Assembly (NCBI GenBank): GCA_002480345.1
Contig: DLBY01000122.1
Location: 1-5,993 of the forward strand
Reading direction: 5' to 3'
DNA from: Phycisphaerales bacterium UBA7812
Lineage (GTDB): Bacteria > Planctomycetota > Phycisphaerae > Phycisphaerales > UBA1924
DNA length: 5,993 bases
Part shown: positions 5,115 through 5,993 of the stretch, piece by piece
Position numbering within the stretch: position 1 is the stretch's first letter
Layout of the letters: every line of letters starts with the position of its first letter
Position numbers and translations under genes: made by a program
Notes under the pieces: generated by a model
The model's database searches: none
What the model was told of the DNA's origin: nothing
Seen by the model: the letters and a program-made list of their open reading frames with translations, nothing else

Positions 5115-5813
5115 TCACTCCACGAACACCCCGATCTCGTTCAACGGCTTCCGCTCCAAAACCGGCACCACGCAATCCTCCGTCGGATACCCCATCGGGA
5201 TCAGCAAAAACGCCCGCTCGTGCTCGGGCCTTCCCAGCACCTCGCCCAGGAACTTCATCGGGCTCGGCGTGTGCGTGAGCGTCGCGAGTCCCGCGTGGTG
5301 CGCGGCGCTGAGCAGCATCCCCGTCGCGATCCCCACGCTCTCGTTCAGGTAGTACACCTGCCCCCCGCCGTCGGTCTTCCGCAGCGCGAACACGACGACC
5401 AGCCACGGCGCGATCTCCAGGAACCGCTTGTCGGGGTTGGTGCCGAAGGGCCGGAGGTCGTCGAGCCACCGCTCGCTCGCCCGGCCCCCATAGAACTCCC
5501 GCTCCTCTTCCTCCGCCGCGGCCCGGATCTTGGCTTTCATCGCGGGGTCCGACACCGCGATGAACCGCCAGGGCTGCTTGTGCGCCCCGCTCGGCGCGGT
5601 GCCCGCCGCGCGGATCACCCACTCGATCGTCTCCCGCGGAACGGGGCGATCGCTGAACATCCGCACCGTCCTGCGTGTCCGCATCACCTCGTAATACGCC
5701 CGCGCCGCCTCCGCGCTGGGCACCCCCGGGTCGTACCCCTCAAGCGGCTCGTGGGGCGCCTCGGCGGGGGGCAGTGCGTACGCGGGCGGGCTCTTGCCCG
5801 TTTCATCGTCCAT
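5115..5813 (-). CDS. Nitroreductase-family flavoprotein, iodotyrosine deiodinase-like
   Basis: The 232-residue protein matches the iodotyrosine deiodinase branch of the FMN nitroreductase fold. Visible blocks are TRRTVRMFSDRPVP, RAAGTAPSGAHKQPW (flavin binding), and YYLNESVGIATGMLLSAAHHAGL followed by TLTHTP. Near the end are LGRPEHERAFLLIPMGYP and VPVLERKPL. The three substrate-lid residues of human IYD (E157, Y161, K182) have counterparts at the same spacing: E and Y in EREFY, and K 21 residues after Y, in NPDKRFL. The predicted activity is FMN-dependent reductive dehalogenation of halotyrosines in the cytoplasm. The human protein's membrane anchor is absent, as in bacterial homologues. I chose ATG 5813 because GGAG lies seven bases upstream; the frame stays open to 5933. 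It converges on the vWA gene and is probably a separate unit. A general nitroreductase activity remains possible. Confidence 0.9.
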   Translation of the reverse strand: MDDETGKSPPAYALPPAEAPHEPLEGYDPGVPSAEAARAYYEVMRTRRTVRMFSDRPVPRETIEWVIRAAGTAPSGAHKQPWRFIAVSDPAMKAKIRAAAEEEEREFYGGRASERWLDDLRPFGTNPDKRFLEIAPWLVVVFALRKTDGGGQVYYLNESVGIATGMLLSAAHHAGLATLTHTPSPMKFLGEVLGRPEHERAFLLIPMGYPTEDCVVPVLERKPLNEIGVFVE

Positions 5814-5864
5814 GGTCGGTCTCCGATCGGGCCCCGCGATGCAGAAAGCCGCACCGCTCGACCG
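5814..5864. promoter_or_regulatory. Divergent intergenic region with nitroreductase ribosome site
   Basis: These 51 bases separate two divergent starts, so promoters for both genes should lie here or overlap the ends. On the minus strand GGAG is seven bases before ATG 5813. TATCAT, read on the minus strand from 5870 to 5865, is a candidate -10 for the nitroreductase, but I see no convincing -35. No ribosome site is evident for the rightward gene. Confidence 0.4.
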
Positions 5865-5993
5865 ATGATACATCCCGTGCGCCCACGCCTTTCTTCCCTC
5901 CTCGCGCTGCTGACCTGCCTGATCGCGGCCCATCCCGCGCGCGCGCAGGGTGCTCCGGCGGGCTTCGACCTCTCCTCGCCCGCGGCCGCGCGC
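5865..5993 (+). CDS. N-terminus of a secreted protein (3' end outside window)
   Basis: An open frame of 43 codons runs to the window edge. It encodes a classic signal peptide: a basic start (RPR), a hydrophobic core (LSSLLALLTCLIAA) and a cleavage site after PARA, before QGAPAG. The start could be ATG 5865 or GTG 5877; neither has a clear ribosome site, and GTG would give a more compact basic region (VRPRLSSLL). The cysteine in the core sits in LLTC, not a proper lipobox, so I predict cleavage rather than lipidation. The mature part seen so far is too short for a family call. The gene is divergent from the nitroreductase. Confidence 0.6.
   Translation, partial: MIHPVRPRLSSLLALLTCLIAAHPARAQGAPAGFDLSSPAAAR

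Noticed and set aside
4210..5622. A 470-codon open frame on the minus strand
   Set aside because: It runs antisense to the vWA gene and out of frame through the nitroreductase, with low-complexity composition and no motifs.
5115..5933. A longer nitroreductase starting at 5933 or 5873
   Set aside because: The extra residues do not look like the family and would cover the divergent signal-peptide gene. ATG 5813 has a well-spaced GGAG.
5865..5993. A lipobox in the signal peptide of the last gene
   Set aside because: The cysteine is preceded by LLT. Threonine at -1 does not fit the lipobox, and a good signal peptidase I site (PARA before Q) follows.
1..5993. CRISPR array, tRNA or rRNA genes
   Set aside because: No regularly spaced direct repeats and no RNA gene signatures were seen; the window is almost fully protein-coding.

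Overview
The window is high-GC DNA, with strong G/C preference at third codon positions in most genes. It probably comes from a planctomycete, perhaps of the Phycisphaerae. I infer this from the gene set (MoxR ATPase, short DUF58 protein, BatA-like membrane vWA protein), a GxxExxY gene flanked by repeats, and GAGCCCC...GAGGGG palindromes. I could not test the taxonomy.

Layout: positions 1-5094 read as one plus-strand cluster. It begins with the 3' part of a MoxR-type AAA+ ATPase, then a 79-residue lipoprotein almost touching it. Next comes a 571-bp unit (781-1351) with imperfect terminal inverted repeats around a GxxExxY (PD-(D/E)XK-like) gene. The DUF58 gene follows, with its ribosome binding site just outside the right repeat. 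A 139-bp gap then holds two perfect hairpins, inverted copies of one 23-nt palindrome. A third, diverged copy lies in frame inside the DUF58 gene. After the gap come a small single-pass membrane protein and a 707-residue BatA-like vWA protein, overlapping by ATGA.

The minus strand (5115-5813) carries a nitroreductase-fold flavoenzyme that closely resembles iodotyrosine deiodinase, including the three substrate-lid residues. A divergent plus-strand gene starts at about 5865 with a signal peptide and leaves the window.

How they work together: MoxR ATPases are thought to act as chaperones or remodelers on vWA-domain partners. MoxR, DUF58 and BatA-like proteins form a common conserved set acting at or near the inner membrane. 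The lipoprotein and the small membrane protein are candidate envelope accessories. The GxxExxY unit looks like a later insertion that left the cluster readable. The deiodinase-like gene is convergent and probably unrelated. The best leads are the GxxExxY unit, the palindrome family that has entered a coding region, and the predicted halotyrosine dehalogenase.
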